Shown here: positions 1 to 7,998 of the stretch, piece by piece
Layout: each line of letters starts with the position of its first letter
Numbering within the stretch: the stretch's first letter is position 1
Assembly (NCBI GenBank): GCA_043424535.1
Contig: JBHWOV010000091.1
Location: forward strand, 1-15,506
Source of the DNA: DSM-111022 sp043424535
GTDB lineage: Bacteria > Bacillota > Bacilli > Lactobacillales > Aerococcaceae
Reading direction: 5' to 3'
DNA length: 15,506 nucleotides
Made by a program: the position numbers and the translations under genes
The notes under the pieces: model-generated
Told to the model about the DNA's origin: nothing
Database searches by the model: none
The model's input: the letters and a program-made list of their open reading frames with translations, nothing else

Positions 1-18
1 AAAGTCATAAAGTAAGAG

Positions 19-24
19 TATAAT
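19..24 (+). promoter_or_regulatory. Candidate -10 box of the L,D-transpeptidase gene
   Basis: A consensus TATAAT lies 33 bp before the ATG of the transpeptidase gene. The matching -35 box would fall at or before the window edge, so it cannot be checked. A ribosome binding site AAGGTGG (45-51) follows, 6 bp before the ATG. No WalR-type direct repeat (TGTWAH-N5-TGTWAH) is visible in the 57 bp present. Confidence 0.5.
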
Positions 25-57
25 ATGAAATAAGATAATAAATAAAGGTGGAATTTT

Positions 58-1434
58 ATGAAAAAAGGCATTATTGCATTTCTAGCAATTATACTTGTAT
101 TAGCTGGAGGATATGTTGCAGGTATTGGCTATTTCTCTGAACGTTTTCAGCCCAATACAGTTTTTGCTGGGGTGGATATTAGTAATCAAACATTAGAAGA
201 AGCGAATAAGAATATTACAGAATCACTTGCGGATAAATCGATTTCTATTACAGAAAATGGTAATGAAGTGGGAACGATTAAAATAGCGCAATTAGAACCA
301 GAATTCCATGTTGAAGAAGTATTAACCAATGCCTATCAATCTCAAAATCCGAATCAATGGTTATTGTCATTTTTTGATAGCGACCAATTTGATGTCAATT
401 TAAATGAATACATTGATATTAATGAGAATGCACTGAATCAAGCACTTTTAGATATTGGATTAGGCAATGGGGACCGTGAGCCCTCAAAAAATGCGAGTAT
501 TGAATATACAGAAGCAGAGGGTTACCATGTAGAAGAAGCTGAACAAGGTAATCAATTAGATCATGATAAGTTGACTGATTTGATTATGGCCAACATCGCA
601 AAAGGCGAAGATCAAACAGAAATTAATCAGGCATATCTTGAGCCTGAAATTACTAGTGATGATGAAACGATTCAAGCAATGATGGATCAAATCAATGATG
701 CAGCGGATATGACTTTAACATTGACGATTAGTGGTGAAGAAGAAACGATTCAACGCGAACAAATTATGCAGTGGATGGGCTTTGATGAGCAAAATCAATT
801 AACTTTTGATTATGATGCGATTTATGATTATTTGGGAACACTTAATGATAAATATGCGACCTTTGAAAAACCGCGTGAATTTGAAAGTACTTTAAGGGGA
901 ACAGTGACAGTTGACCCTGGTACACTTGGGTGGTCAATTGATCGCGAAGCAGAAGCTGAACAAATCATCGCTGATTTACAAAAAGGTGAAGATGTTAAGC
1001 GTGAGCCATCAATCGTTGGAACAGGTTATAATGCGGAAGGTTCTGATATTGGCGACACTTATGTCGAAGTAGATATTGAGAATCAGACCATGTTCTATTA
1101 TGAAAATGGTGAAATGCTCTTTGAAACACTAGTCGTAACCGGTCAAGTCGGAACAGATACAGTTCCAGGTGCCTATTCAATTTGGGATAAGCAATCTCCT
1201 TCATCATTAAGAGGATACAATCCACGAACTGAGAGAGATTATGTTCAACCAGTTGAATATTGGTTGCCATTTGATGATACGGGTCAAGGCATTCATGATG
1301 CGAATTGGCAAGCAAATTTTGGTGGCGATACTTATCAAGTGTCCGGATCGCTAGGATGTATCAATACGCCACCTGATGCGATGGCAGAACTCTATGAAAT
1401 GGTTGAGTTAGGTACGCCTGTTATTGTATTCTAA
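58..1434 (+). CDS. L,D-transpeptidase (YkuD family), membrane-anchored, Ldt(fm)-like
   Basis: A 458-residue enzyme expected to form 3-3 peptidoglycan cross-links, or otherwise exchange D-amino acids on stem tetrapeptides, outside the membrane. The order is a short cytoplasmic start (MKKG), one membrane segment at about residues 4-24, substrate-binding PG_binding_4-type repeats at about 40-330, and the YkuD catalytic domain at about 340-458. The catalytic end shows His413 (GIHDANW) and Cys434 (SLGCINTP), 21 residues apart, the same spacing as His421 and Cys442 of Enterococcus faecium Ldt(fm), a protein of similar length. The C-terminal ELYEMVELGTPVIVF is also typical of that type. The oddity is that the usual S-H-G-C-x-N signature reads S-L-G-C-I-N: Leu432 (codon CTA) stands where Ldt(fm) has active-site His440. 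It has its own promoter signal and a good ribosome binding site. Family assignment is firm; activity is uncertain because of the Leu. Confidence 0.93.
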   Translation: MKKGIIAFLAIILVLAGGYVAGIGYFSERFQPNTVFAGVDISNQTLEEANKNITESLADKSISITENGNEVGTIKIAQLEPEFHVEEVLTNAYQSQNPNQWLLSFFDSDQFDVNLNEYIDINENALNQALLDIGLGNGDREPSKNASIEYTEAEGYHVEEAEQGNQLDHDKLTDLIMANIAKGEDQTEINQAYLEPEITSDDETIQAMMDQINDAADMTLTLTISGEEETIQREQIMQWMGFDEQNQLTFDYDAIYDYLGTLNDKYATFEKPREFESTLRGTVTVDPGTLGWSIDREAEAEQIIADLQKGEDVKREPSIVGTGYNAEGSDIGDTYVEVDIENQTMFYYENGEMLFETLVVTGQVGTDTVPGAYSIWDKQSPSSLRGYNPRTERDYVQPVEYWLPFDDTGQGIHDANWQANFGGDTYQVSGSLGCINTPPDAMAELYEMVELGTPVIVF

Positions 1435-1465
1435 TCAGTGTCAAAATTAATGCGATATAAATTTT

Positions 1466-1516
1466 AAAAAAGATGACTTGAATCCCAACTAATGGAAATC
1501 AAGTCATCTTTCTTTT
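1466..1516. terminator. Bidirectional rho-independent terminator between convergent genes
   Basis: A 13-bp stem pairs AAAGATGACTTGA (1469-1481) with TCAAGTCATCTTT (1499-1511) around a 17-nt loop. It is flanked by an A-run on the left (from 1466) and a T-rich tract on the right (1509-1516), so it can act on both strands. It sits between the transpeptidase stop and the antiporter stop, and the right T tract touches the antiporter stop codon. Confidence 0.85.
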
Positions 1517-2732
1517 AATTTTGACTTACTTCGCCAGCTTTTTCATAGGCTTTATTCGAAAGTAAAATACCAATAAATTCGTTGATAATGACGGCAGCAG
1601 ATATCGTAATCGTAATAATATTTGCGGCACTCGGTTCGATTGCTTCTACTAAAGTATGAGAGTTCGCTTCTAATACGAGCGATATACCCGCATGAGGTAG
1701 CAAAACAATACCAAGATATTTTTGGACAGTTTTTTCTTTTCCTACAATTTGTGAGCCAATGTAACCACCTAGATATTTACCAATAGCACGAATGATAATG
1801 TAAACAAATGGAAGGAATCCCGCTGTGAGTATCAATCTAGGTTCTAATGGTGCGGAAATATTAACAATCACCAGTAGTAAAGCAAGCGATTCAAAATGAC
1901 TAAAATCATCTTCTATGCGAGCATAGTCGTCCACTTCGCCAACATTGACAAATGCAGCTGCAAAGCCAATTCCTAATAAGAGATAATTGAGATTGAATGT
2001 GGAGAAGATATAACTATCAATGGCTTTTCCGGCGATAAATGAAATAAAGACAACCACCAAGAATGCAATGAAAACTGTGCGTTTACTATCAATAGGATCA
2101 ACAAAGCGTCCGCTAATGTAACCCAATAATACCCCTATTAATAAAGGAGCTATAATTGACATGAAGATTGTCGCTAAAATTGAATCAGATGATTCAATAT
2201 AGAAAGTTTGTAAAATCGCAATCACAACAAAGAAAAACATATTCCCAAACAGTGAATTTAATATCGACATCGACTCCATAGTGTCAGTTAGCGGACCTTC
2301 GGTATCATATTCGTCAATGATTGAAAGTGCTGGGGCAGGTGCTGTAACGGTAGAGATTGCTCCGATAACGATACCTAGTACTGGGGAATATCCCATTAAA
2401 TAAAAGACACCGCCAAAGCCAACGGATACCACTAGAAATGTTATAATGATTTCAATCCATGAAAGTTTGAGATTTTCTGCTCCTTGAGCACGAATGTCTT
2501 CTAATACGAGATTGGAACCTAACATGATACCGATTAATACTTGAGATAAATCGATAATCCAACCATACCAAGTGGCATTGAGCAAATCTTGATTGATAAT
2601 TCCAAGCACATTAGGACCAATAATAATTCCTGTGATTAACCAGCCTAAAATAGCTGGTAAGTTAAATTTTGTTAAGAGCTTTCCGGCACCAAAAGCCAGT
2701 AGAAAAGCTACAATTAATCGAATAAACAGCAT
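1515..2732 (-). CDS. Cation:proton antiporter, CPA2 (Kef/NapA-like) type, without RCK domain
   Basis: A 405-residue, almost entirely hydrophobic protein with about 12 membrane segments, ending in a short tail without a TrkA-N/RCK regulatory domain. Family marks are the N-terminal LPAILGWLITGIIIGP (25-40), the unwound-helix segment TVTAPAPALSIIDEY (128-142) followed by GPLTDT, the GFAAAFVN segment near 256-263, RAIGKYLGG (315-323) and LLPHAGISLVL (344-354). By CPA2 knowledge it should exchange Na+ or K+ for H+ across the membrane. The helix following the TAPAPA segment usually carries Asp-Asp or Asn-Asp as the ion site; here it reads S-I-L-N-S-L (156-161), so the key Asp appears to be Ser160. 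The ion, and whether it is an active antiporter, are therefore open. The ATG at 2732 is supported by AAAGGAG 7 bp upstream on the minus strand. It is divergent from walR and probably monocistronic. Confidence 0.85.
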   Translation of the reverse strand: MLFIRLIVAFLLAFGAGKLLTKFNLPAILGWLITGIIIGPNVLGIINQDLLNATWYGWIIDLSQVLIGIMLGSNLVLEDIRAQGAENLKLSWIEIIITFLVVSVGFGGVFYLMGYSPVLGIVIGAISTVTAPAPALSIIDEYDTEGPLTDTMESMSILNSLFGNMFFFVVIAILQTFYIESSDSILATIFMSIIAPLLIGVLLGYISGRFVDPIDSKRTVFIAFLVVVFISFIAGKAIDSYIFSTFNLNYLLLGIGFAAAFVNVGEVDDYARIEDDFSHFESLALLLVIVNISAPLEPRLILTAGFLPFVYIIIRAIGKYLGGYIGSQIVGKEKTVQKYLGIVLLPHAGISLVLEANSHTLVEAIEPSAANIITITISAAVIINEFIGILLSNKAYEKAGEVSQN

Positions 2733-2787
2733 TTTAACACTCCTTTAATGTAATGATATTACGATAACATACTAAAAAAGGAGATGC

Positions 2788-2847
2788 ATTTGATAAGCAT
2801 TGTTGATGATAAAAAAATTTGAAATGATAGAGTCGATATTTGATAAG
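2788..2847. repeat. Pair of 10-bp direct repeats upstream of walR
   Basis: ATTTGATAAG occurs at 2788-2797 and again at 2838-2847, exactly 50 bp apart, in the intergenic region between the divergent antiporter and walR genes. It could be a paired regulator site on one DNA face or chance in AT-rich DNA. It does not match the WalR consensus. Confidence 0.3.
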
Positions 2848-2902
2848 ATCGGTCATAGATGAGAGAAATATAGACTAACTAGCTTTATTTACGATTTAAA
2901 AG

Positions 2903-2908
2903 TATAAT
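2903..2908 (+). promoter_or_regulatory. Candidate -10 box of the walRKHI operon
   Basis: TATAAT lies 68 bp before the walR ATG, in an AT-rich stretch. No convincing -35 box sits 16-18 bp upstream (the sequence there is near TAGCTT). A weaker alternative is TATATT at 2912-2917 with TTTACG at 2888-2893. The operon should start in this region because nothing upstream is on the same strand until the transpeptidase gene. Confidence 0.4.
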
Positions 2909-2976
2909 TACTATATTAAGGATAAATAAAAGTGATGAGTAATTTTTAAAAGTGAAAAGATTGAAGGGAGATTTCT

Positions 2977-3681
2977 ATGGATAAAATATTAGTAGTAGAC
3001 GATGAAAAGCCGATTTCGGATATAATTTCTTATTCCTTAGAAAAAGAAGGCTATGAAGTGGTAACTGCATTTGATGGACAAGAAGCACTTGATCAATTTG
3101 CCAAAGAAGAACCAGACCTTGTCATATTGGATATTATGCTTCCAAAAATGACTGGTTTAGATGTGACAAGAGAATTACGTAAATCTAGTGCGGTACCGAT
3201 TATTATGTTGACAGCGAAAGATTCTGAAATAGATAAAGTCGTCGGTTTAGAACTTGGGGCGGATGACTATGTAACAAAACCTTTTTCCAATCCAGAGCTT
3301 GTCGCACGTGTGAAGGCGACATTAAGAAGAAATGCATTTACCTCTGAATCGCAGACAGATGATCAACAAGGAGATATAGAGATTGGAGATTTGATTGTTC
3401 ATCAAGATGCTTATATCGCATCTAAACGGGGTGAAGAAATCGAATTAACGCATCGTGAACTTGAATTGTTACTCTATTTTGCAAAACATATTGGACAAGT
3501 CATGACGAGAGAACATTTATTAGAAACCGTTTGGGGTTATGATTATTTTGGCGATGTTCGGACAGTTGATGTAACTGTTAGACGACTGCGTGAGAAAATC
3601 GAAGATCAACCAAGCCATCCGAATTACATTATCACTAGAAGAGGGGTAGGGTATTTCTTAAAGAACCCTGACCAGGAGTAA
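2977..3681 (+). CDS. walR: WalR (YycF), response regulator of cell-wall homeostasis
   Basis: A 234-residue OmpR/PhoB-type response regulator and DNA-binding partner of WalK. It controls peptidoglycan hydrolases and other wall genes in low-GC Gram-positives, where it is usually essential. The receiver domain (1-118) has the acidic pocket Asp8 and Asp9, phospho-acceptor Asp52 (LDIMLP), Thr79 and Lys101 (VTKPF). A linker at 119-132 precedes the winged-helix domain (133-231), with ELTHRELELLLYFAK, VWGYDYFGDVRTVDVTVRRLR and the terminal ITRRGVGYFL hairpin, all very typical of WalR. GAAGGGAG lies about 6 bp before the ATG. First gene of the operon; walK starts 9 bp after its stop codon. Confidence 0.98.
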   Translation: MDKILVVDDEKPISDIISYSLEKEGYEVVTAFDGQEALDQFAKEEPDLVILDIMLPKMTGLDVTRELRKSSAVPIIMLTAKDSEIDKVVGLELGADDYVTKPFSNPELVARVKATLRRNAFTSESQTDDQQGDIEIGDLIVHQDAYIASKRGEEIELTHRELELLLYFAKHIGQVMTREHLLETVWGYDYFGDVRTVDVTVRRLREKIEDQPSHPNYIITRRGVGYFLKNPDQE

Positions 3682-3689
3682 TATGAAGT

Positions 3690-5543
3690 ATGAAGCGTAA
3701 ATCTTATCATTTTTTTCAATCGATTTATTTTAAGATTCCACTGCTATTTTTGTTTATATTAATGATTGCCTTCCAATTTTTTGGGGTCTTCTTTATTGAT
3801 CAGTTAGAGTCTCAATCGATTGAAAACTTTAAGAATCAAATTAATATCCAGAGTGAGTTCCTTACTAGTAATCTTGCCCCTATTCTCGCTAATGACAGCC
3901 TTGAGAAAGAGGAACAAGATCTAAGAATGAATCAAGCTTTGGATACTTTTTCTGCGACAAATACGACACGTATTTGGGTTGTTAATCCGAATGAAACGAT
4001 CATTGCAACGAATCAAGATATTGATCAAGGACAAATTGGAACACAAGCAAATAATAGTGTGATTAGAAATGTGTTACTTGCTCAAACGACTTACGCGTCG
4101 GAGGTGAGAAGCCCTGAAGTAGATAAGCCTTATTATTTAGTTGTTGCTCCCATACAAAACACGCAGCCGAGTCAATCTTTGGGAGTCGTTGTCATTGAAG
4201 CGGATATGGCGGATATCTATTCATTAAATAATGAAATTATTGAAGTATTTGTTACTTCAGCATTGATAGCGATTATTGTCGCATTGGTTGTGGCATTTTT
4301 TATGTCACAAGGACTGACCAGACCGATTGAAAATATGCGACAACAAGCCATTCGAATATCAGAAGGGGTTTATAATTATCCTGCTGAAGTTTATGGCCAA
4401 GATGAACTTGGTGAACTGGCTATTACAATTAATGAATTAGCAGATAAAGTTCGTGAAGCGCAAGACTCAACAGAATCTGAACGCCAAAGACTTGATGGGG
4501 TACTAAGACATATGCGTGATGGTGTGATTAGTACCGACCGAAGAGGTAATGTGGTATTGGTTAATGAGAGGGCGCTTTATTTACTCAATGTCCGTCAAGA
4601 ATGGGCAATGGGACGTTCTATCCTTGATTTATTAGGGATTCGAGATGACTATTATATCGACGATTTAATTCGGACGGATTCCGAAATAACGGTCAATCGT
4701 GAATTTAAAAATGTTTTAACTATCTTGAGAGCAGAATTTTCTGTTATTAGGAGAGAAACAGGTTTTGTCACAGGATTAGTTTGTGTCTTAACGGATGTGA
4801 CTGAGCAAGAAAAAACGGATCAAGAACGACGCGACTTTGTTTCAAATGTTTCGCATGAATTGCGTACGCCTTTAACCAGTGTGAAGAGCTACAGTGAGGC
4901 ATTGCTTGATGGAGCGTGGCAAGATGAAGAAATTGCACCGCAATTTTTACAAGTAATACAATCTGAAAGTAATCGAATGATGCGTATGGTTACAAATTTA
5001 CTTGATTTATCAAAAATGGATAGTGAACAAATTATTCTTAATATCGAATTTATCGATTTAAAAGGTGTTGTTGACCATATCATTGACCGATTAGAATTCA
5101 CACAAAAAAATATTGGTACGAAATATCATATTCAACGAAATTTCACAGCAAATGATGTGTTTGTGGAAATCGACCAAGATCGGATGACACAAGTGATCGA
5201 TAATCTGTTAAATAATGCGATTAAATATTCGCCCGATGGGGGAACGATCACCATCACCATTGAAGATTCTCATGATAAAGTGATTTTGAGCATTAGTGAT
5301 GAAGGGCTAGGTATCTCTAAAGCCGATGCGGAACATTTATTTGAACGATTTTACCGTGTTGATAAGGCTAGATCTAGAGAACAAGGTGGTAGTGGTCTCG
5401 GTTTAGCAATATCTAAGGAAGTCGTAGAAATGCATGGTGGACGAATTTGGGTTGATAGTGTAGAACAACAAGGATCAACATTCTATATTGAATTACCACT
5501 CACAGAGTTGGATGATTTTGATGAATGGGGGGATGATATTTGA
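3690..5543 (+). CDS. walK: WalK (YycG), sensor histidine kinase of cell-wall homeostasis
   Basis: A 617-residue membrane sensor kinase that phosphorylates WalR. Order: membrane segment 1 (about 14-36), extracellular Cache-like sensor (37-182), membrane segment 2 (184-206), HAMP (207-260), cytoplasmic PAS (265-372), HisKA with phospho-acceptor His389 (SNVSHELRTPLTS), and HATPase_c with the N box NLLNNA (505-510), DEGLGI (537-542), the FERFYRVDKARS segment and GSGLGLA (567-573). This is the full architecture of WalK in bacilli and enterococci, unlike streptococcal VicK, which lacks the extracellular domain. Of the zinc ligands known in Staphylococcus aureus WalK PAS (His271, Asp274, His364, Glu368), the equivalents here read His274, Asp277, Thr368 and Glu372, so one ligand is changed. 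AGGAG (3675-3679) overlaps the walR stop. Its last 4 bases overlap the walH start, indicating coupled translation. Confidence 0.98.
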   Translation: MKRKSYHFFQSIYFKIPLLFLFILMIAFQFFGVFFIDQLESQSIENFKNQINIQSEFLTSNLAPILANDSLEKEEQDLRMNQALDTFSATNTTRIWVVNPNETIIATNQDIDQGQIGTQANNSVIRNVLLAQTTYASEVRSPEVDKPYYLVVAPIQNTQPSQSLGVVVIEADMADIYSLNNEIIEVFVTSALIAIIVALVVAFFMSQGLTRPIENMRQQAIRISEGVYNYPAEVYGQDELGELAITINELADKVREAQDSTESERQRLDGVLRHMRDGVISTDRRGNVVLVNERALYLLNVRQEWAMGRSILDLLGIRDDYYIDDLIRTDSEITVNREFKNVLTILRAEFSVIRRETGFVTGLVCVLTDVTEQEKTDQERRDFVSNVSHELRTPLTSVKSYSEALLDGAWQDEEIAPQFLQVIQSESNRMMRMVTNLLDLSKMDSEQIILNIEFIDLKGVVDHIIDRLEFTQKNIGTKYHIQRNFTANDVFVEIDQDRMTQVIDNLLNNAIKYSPDGGTITITIEDSHDKVILSISDEGLGISKADAEHLFERFYRVDKARSREQGGSGLGLAISKEVVEMHGGRIWVDSVEQQGSTFYIELPLTELDDFDEWGDDI

Positions 5544-6943
5544 AACGAAATAGCTGGGTATCAATAGTCCTATTCTTTACTTTATTATTAAGTGTTGTGT
5601 TGACTTTCATTTCAATTAATATTCATGATTTTTATACATACTTATCGGATCGTAATGGTGAAGGAACACAAGCTGTTGAGACATTGCCAGAAGAAGCGGC
5701 GATTGCTGAATATGATATTACAGATTTTTATGAATCGACGAATCTAGAACTAAAAGATGTTATCCGACCTTCTAGTTATTTTTATCATGAAAATGATTCG
5801 TTTTATTGGTTGAATCAAGCGGATATTCAACAAACAATTACCGCTTATTTTTCAAGTTTACCAATGGCTATTGAAAATCCGGATCAAATTCTCCAAACTG
5901 ATAATTTTTCTACTTTATTCGATGAGGATTATTTAGAAATTGATTTTCGAGAGGAGCTTCCAGTTGGCTTAATTAGTAACTATACTGGAGTTGATGATTT
6001 ATCGGAAGTGTCATTATTGATTAATCAGATCGTGATCCCTTTTGATGATAATCAAACCGTTTATTTGATGAATGCTGAAACCGGTGAATATATTGAAGCG
6101 CAAATGACTGAACAGTTGACCAAGAGAGAATTACAAGAAGTCATTGCTAAAAATATCGATAATGCGATTCCCGTCCGGAGATATTATGGGCAATCACGTT
6201 TTATTTATTTACCAATAGAACCATTAACTCGGGATAGTCGTTTATATACTTTAGAAGAATTACCAGAAAATTTATTTATTTCACAAATGTTTTCAGGTGA
6301 TTTAGAACCAAAAATTGTGAGTACAAGTAATACAAGTACGATTTATCGAAATTATCGTTATTCCTTAGAAATAAATAATGCAACAAAGCGGTTGGATTAT
6401 ATGATTAGTCGTATTGATGATGGCAATACAAGTACGATTCTTGAAGGCATTGAAGATAGTTTTGAAATTATTAAAAAGTATGAATATTGGCCAGGAGATA
6501 TTCGTTTGACAAATCGAACGAATGGCCGAATTACTTACCGTCATCATTTAGATAATATGCCGATTTTTACTGTGCCGAATCTTCCAGATTATGGGGCGAG
6601 TACGGTGCATTTAAGAAATGATTCAAGTCAAGATGTTTATCGTTTTCAAACGGCATTATTAATCCCCCAAGCATACATTAATGATGTCTCACAGCAATAT
6701 ACATTGCCATCAGACGGAGAGATTTTGACGCATTTATCAGAATTAGGCTTACAAATTAATGAATTTGATGCCGTATCATTGGGGTATGAGTGGCAAACAG
6801 ATATGGAAGATTTTCAAAAGGCAATTCTTGTACCAAAATGGTTTTTTTATTATGATGATCAAGCATATGCGATGGATCAGTTAGATTCGGAAGCATTTAT
6901 GAAACATCGTGAAGAAGTTGTTAATGAAATGAGAGGTGGGTAA
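5540..6943 (+). CDS. walH: WalH (YycH), membrane regulator of WalK
   Basis: A 467-residue bitopic membrane protein: a short cytoplasmic N-terminus (MKRNSW), one membrane segment at about residues 8-27, and a large extracytoplasmic part. Sequence conservation in this family is low, so the call rests on size, topology and its place directly after walK. In Bacillus subtilis YycH with YycI holds YycG inactive; in Staphylococcus aureus the pair activates WalK, so the direction of its effect here is open. The start is TTG (5540-5542), overlapping the walK stop by 4 bases (TTGA), with a GGGGGG tract 7 bp upstream as ribosome binding site. The gene ends 1 bp before the preferred walI start. Confidence 0.93.
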   Translation: MKRNSWVSIVLFFTLLLSVVLTFISINIHDFYTYLSDRNGEGTQAVETLPEEAAIAEYDITDFYESTNLELKDVIRPSSYFYHENDSFYWLNQADIQQTITAYFSSLPMAIENPDQILQTDNFSTLFDEDYLEIDFREELPVGLISNYTGVDDLSEVSLLINQIVIPFDDNQTVYLMNAETGEYIEAQMTEQLTKRELQEVIAKNIDNAIPVRRYYGQSRFIYLPIEPLTRDSRLYTLEELPENLFISQMFSGDLEPKIVSTSNTSTIYRNYRYSLEINNATKRLDYMISRIDDGNTSTILEGIEDSFEIIKKYEYWPGDIRLTNRTNGRITYRHHLDNMPIFTVPNLPDYGASTVHLRNDSSQDVYRFQTALLIPQAYINDVSQQYTLPSDGEILTHLSELGLQINEFDAVSLGYEWQTDMEDFQKAILVPKWFFYYDDQAYAMDQLDSEAFMKHREEVVNEMRGG

Positions 6944-6944
6944 A

Positions 6945-7793
6945 TTGGATTATAAACGTATTCAACTATTGCTCATTTTCTTTCTGATTGCGTTCAATCT
7001 CTATCTCACTTTTTCAATTACACAAAAGATATCCATGGTAAATATTGACCCTAATACAGCAGTTGATACGACCATCGAAGAGGAACTGAAAAATCGTGGG
7101 GTTACCTTTCAAAATTTTAGTGATGCTACAGCAGATGTTCATTTAATTCGGACAGATCAAACGAATTATCTTGCTGAAAACATTTCACAATTATCCAACC
7201 AAAATGCATCAATTGATTCCAATCGGGTGTTAACCAGTACATTTGATCAGCCTGTTGATTTAGGAATTGGTTTGAATGATGCGACCACTGAAATAACCGA
7301 AGAGCAATTTTCTTATTTGAAAGAAGAATTTTTGGATAAACCAGAATGGTTCATTCAAGGTGCGGCCTATAGTCATCCTGTGTATAATGCGACAGATAAA
7401 ACAATTGTATTACGGATGACAGATGGTGATGGACATAGTATAATTGATGGAACAGCAGAATTGCGTCTTCAATTAAATGATTCTTATTTAATGACGGGAT
7501 ATATTCAGACTTATCAGTCGAATATTACTCAATTAGAAACGAGTGTCGAAATTATTTCGGAAAAAACAGCGATTGAAATTTTAGATCGTCGTGTTGAGAC
7601 TTTAATTCCTGATGATGCTCGAATTATTGATACACGGATTAGTTTTTATCAGTCAACTTCATTAAATGAGATGAATGTTTATTCACCAGCTTGGGAATTT
7701 ATCTATGTTGAAGAAAATAGTACTCCAAAATCATTGTTAATCGATGCGCATCGTGGGATCGTTTTAAGTTGGATCAATTTACGTCAAAATTAA
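6945..7793 (+). CDS. walI: WalI (YycI), membrane regulator of WalK
   Basis: A 282-residue bitopic protein: MDYKRIQ, then a membrane segment at about residues 5-25 (LLLIFFLIAFNLYLTF), then an extracytoplasmic YycI domain with the family-like ending in which an aspartate-rich stretch precedes SLLIDAHRGIVLSW. It is thought to pair with WalH on the outer face of the membrane and modulate WalK. I chose TTG at 6945 because AGGTGG (6934-6939) sits 5 bp upstream and WalI proteins usually begin M-D-[WY]-x-[RK]. An in-frame GTG at 6936 would add three residues (MGK) but lies inside that ribosome binding site and overlaps walH. It is the last gene before a strong terminator. Confidence 0.93.
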   Translation: MDYKRIQLLLIFFLIAFNLYLTFSITQKISMVNIDPNTAVDTTIEEELKNRGVTFQNFSDATADVHLIRTDQTNYLAENISQLSNQNASIDSNRVLTSTFDQPVDLGIGLNDATTEITEEQFSYLKEEFLDKPEWFIQGAAYSHPVYNATDKTIVLRMTDGDGHSIIDGTAELRLQLNDSYLMTGYIQTYQSNITQLETSVEIISEKTAIEILDRRVETLIPDDARIIDTRISFYQSTSLNEMNVYSPAWEFIYVEENSTPKSLLIDAHRGIVLSWINLRQN

Positions 7794-7870
7794 TTGATTT
7801 CAATGGCAAGATTTTTGAAAGGTGCTTTTAACAAAACGATGATATGAATAAATTCCATCAATTTACGAAG

Positions 7871-7909
7871 AAAAAATGAGGAGCCACCTGATTTAAGTGG
7901 CTCCTTTTG
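7871..7909 (+). terminator. Rho-independent terminator closing walRKHI
   Basis: A 9-bp GC-rich stem pairs AGGAGCCAC (7879-7887) with GTGGCTCCT (7897-7905) around a 9-nt loop, followed by TTTT (7905-7908) and preceded by AAAAAA (7871-7876). It lies 78 bp after the walI stop and 90 bp before walJ, so it should separate walJ from the rest of the operon. Confidence 0.88.
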
Positions 7910-7931
7910 AATAAAGAAAAGTATTCAATGA

Positions 7932-7960
7932 TTGTAACTAATTAAAAAGCATGGTAAGTT
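7932..7960 (+). promoter_or_regulatory. Weak candidate promoter for walJ
   Basis: TTGTAA (7932-7937) and TAAGTT (7955-7960) are 17 bp apart, downstream of the walI terminator and 38 bp before the walJ ATG. Both boxes are poor matches to consensus. The site is proposed mainly because walJ needs a start of its own if the terminator is efficient. Confidence 0.25.
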
Positions 7961-7998
7961 AATGGATGGACTATTATTTAGATAAGAGTGATAAATGA

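Noticed and set aside
1..57. WalR binding site upstream of the L,D-transpeptidase gene
   Set aside because: I looked for the TGTWAH-N5-TGTWAH direct repeat because wall enzymes are often in the WalR regulon; none is visible in the short upstream part present.
995..1315. Minus-strand open frame inside the transpeptidase gene
   Set aside because: It lies opposite a well-supported coding gene, has no ribosome binding site or recognisable domain, and is a shadow frame.
7803..7879. Two tiny open frames after walI (ATG at 7803 and 7844)
   Set aside because: They encode only 14 and 11 residues, lack ribosome binding sites and sit in the untranslated tail before the terminator.
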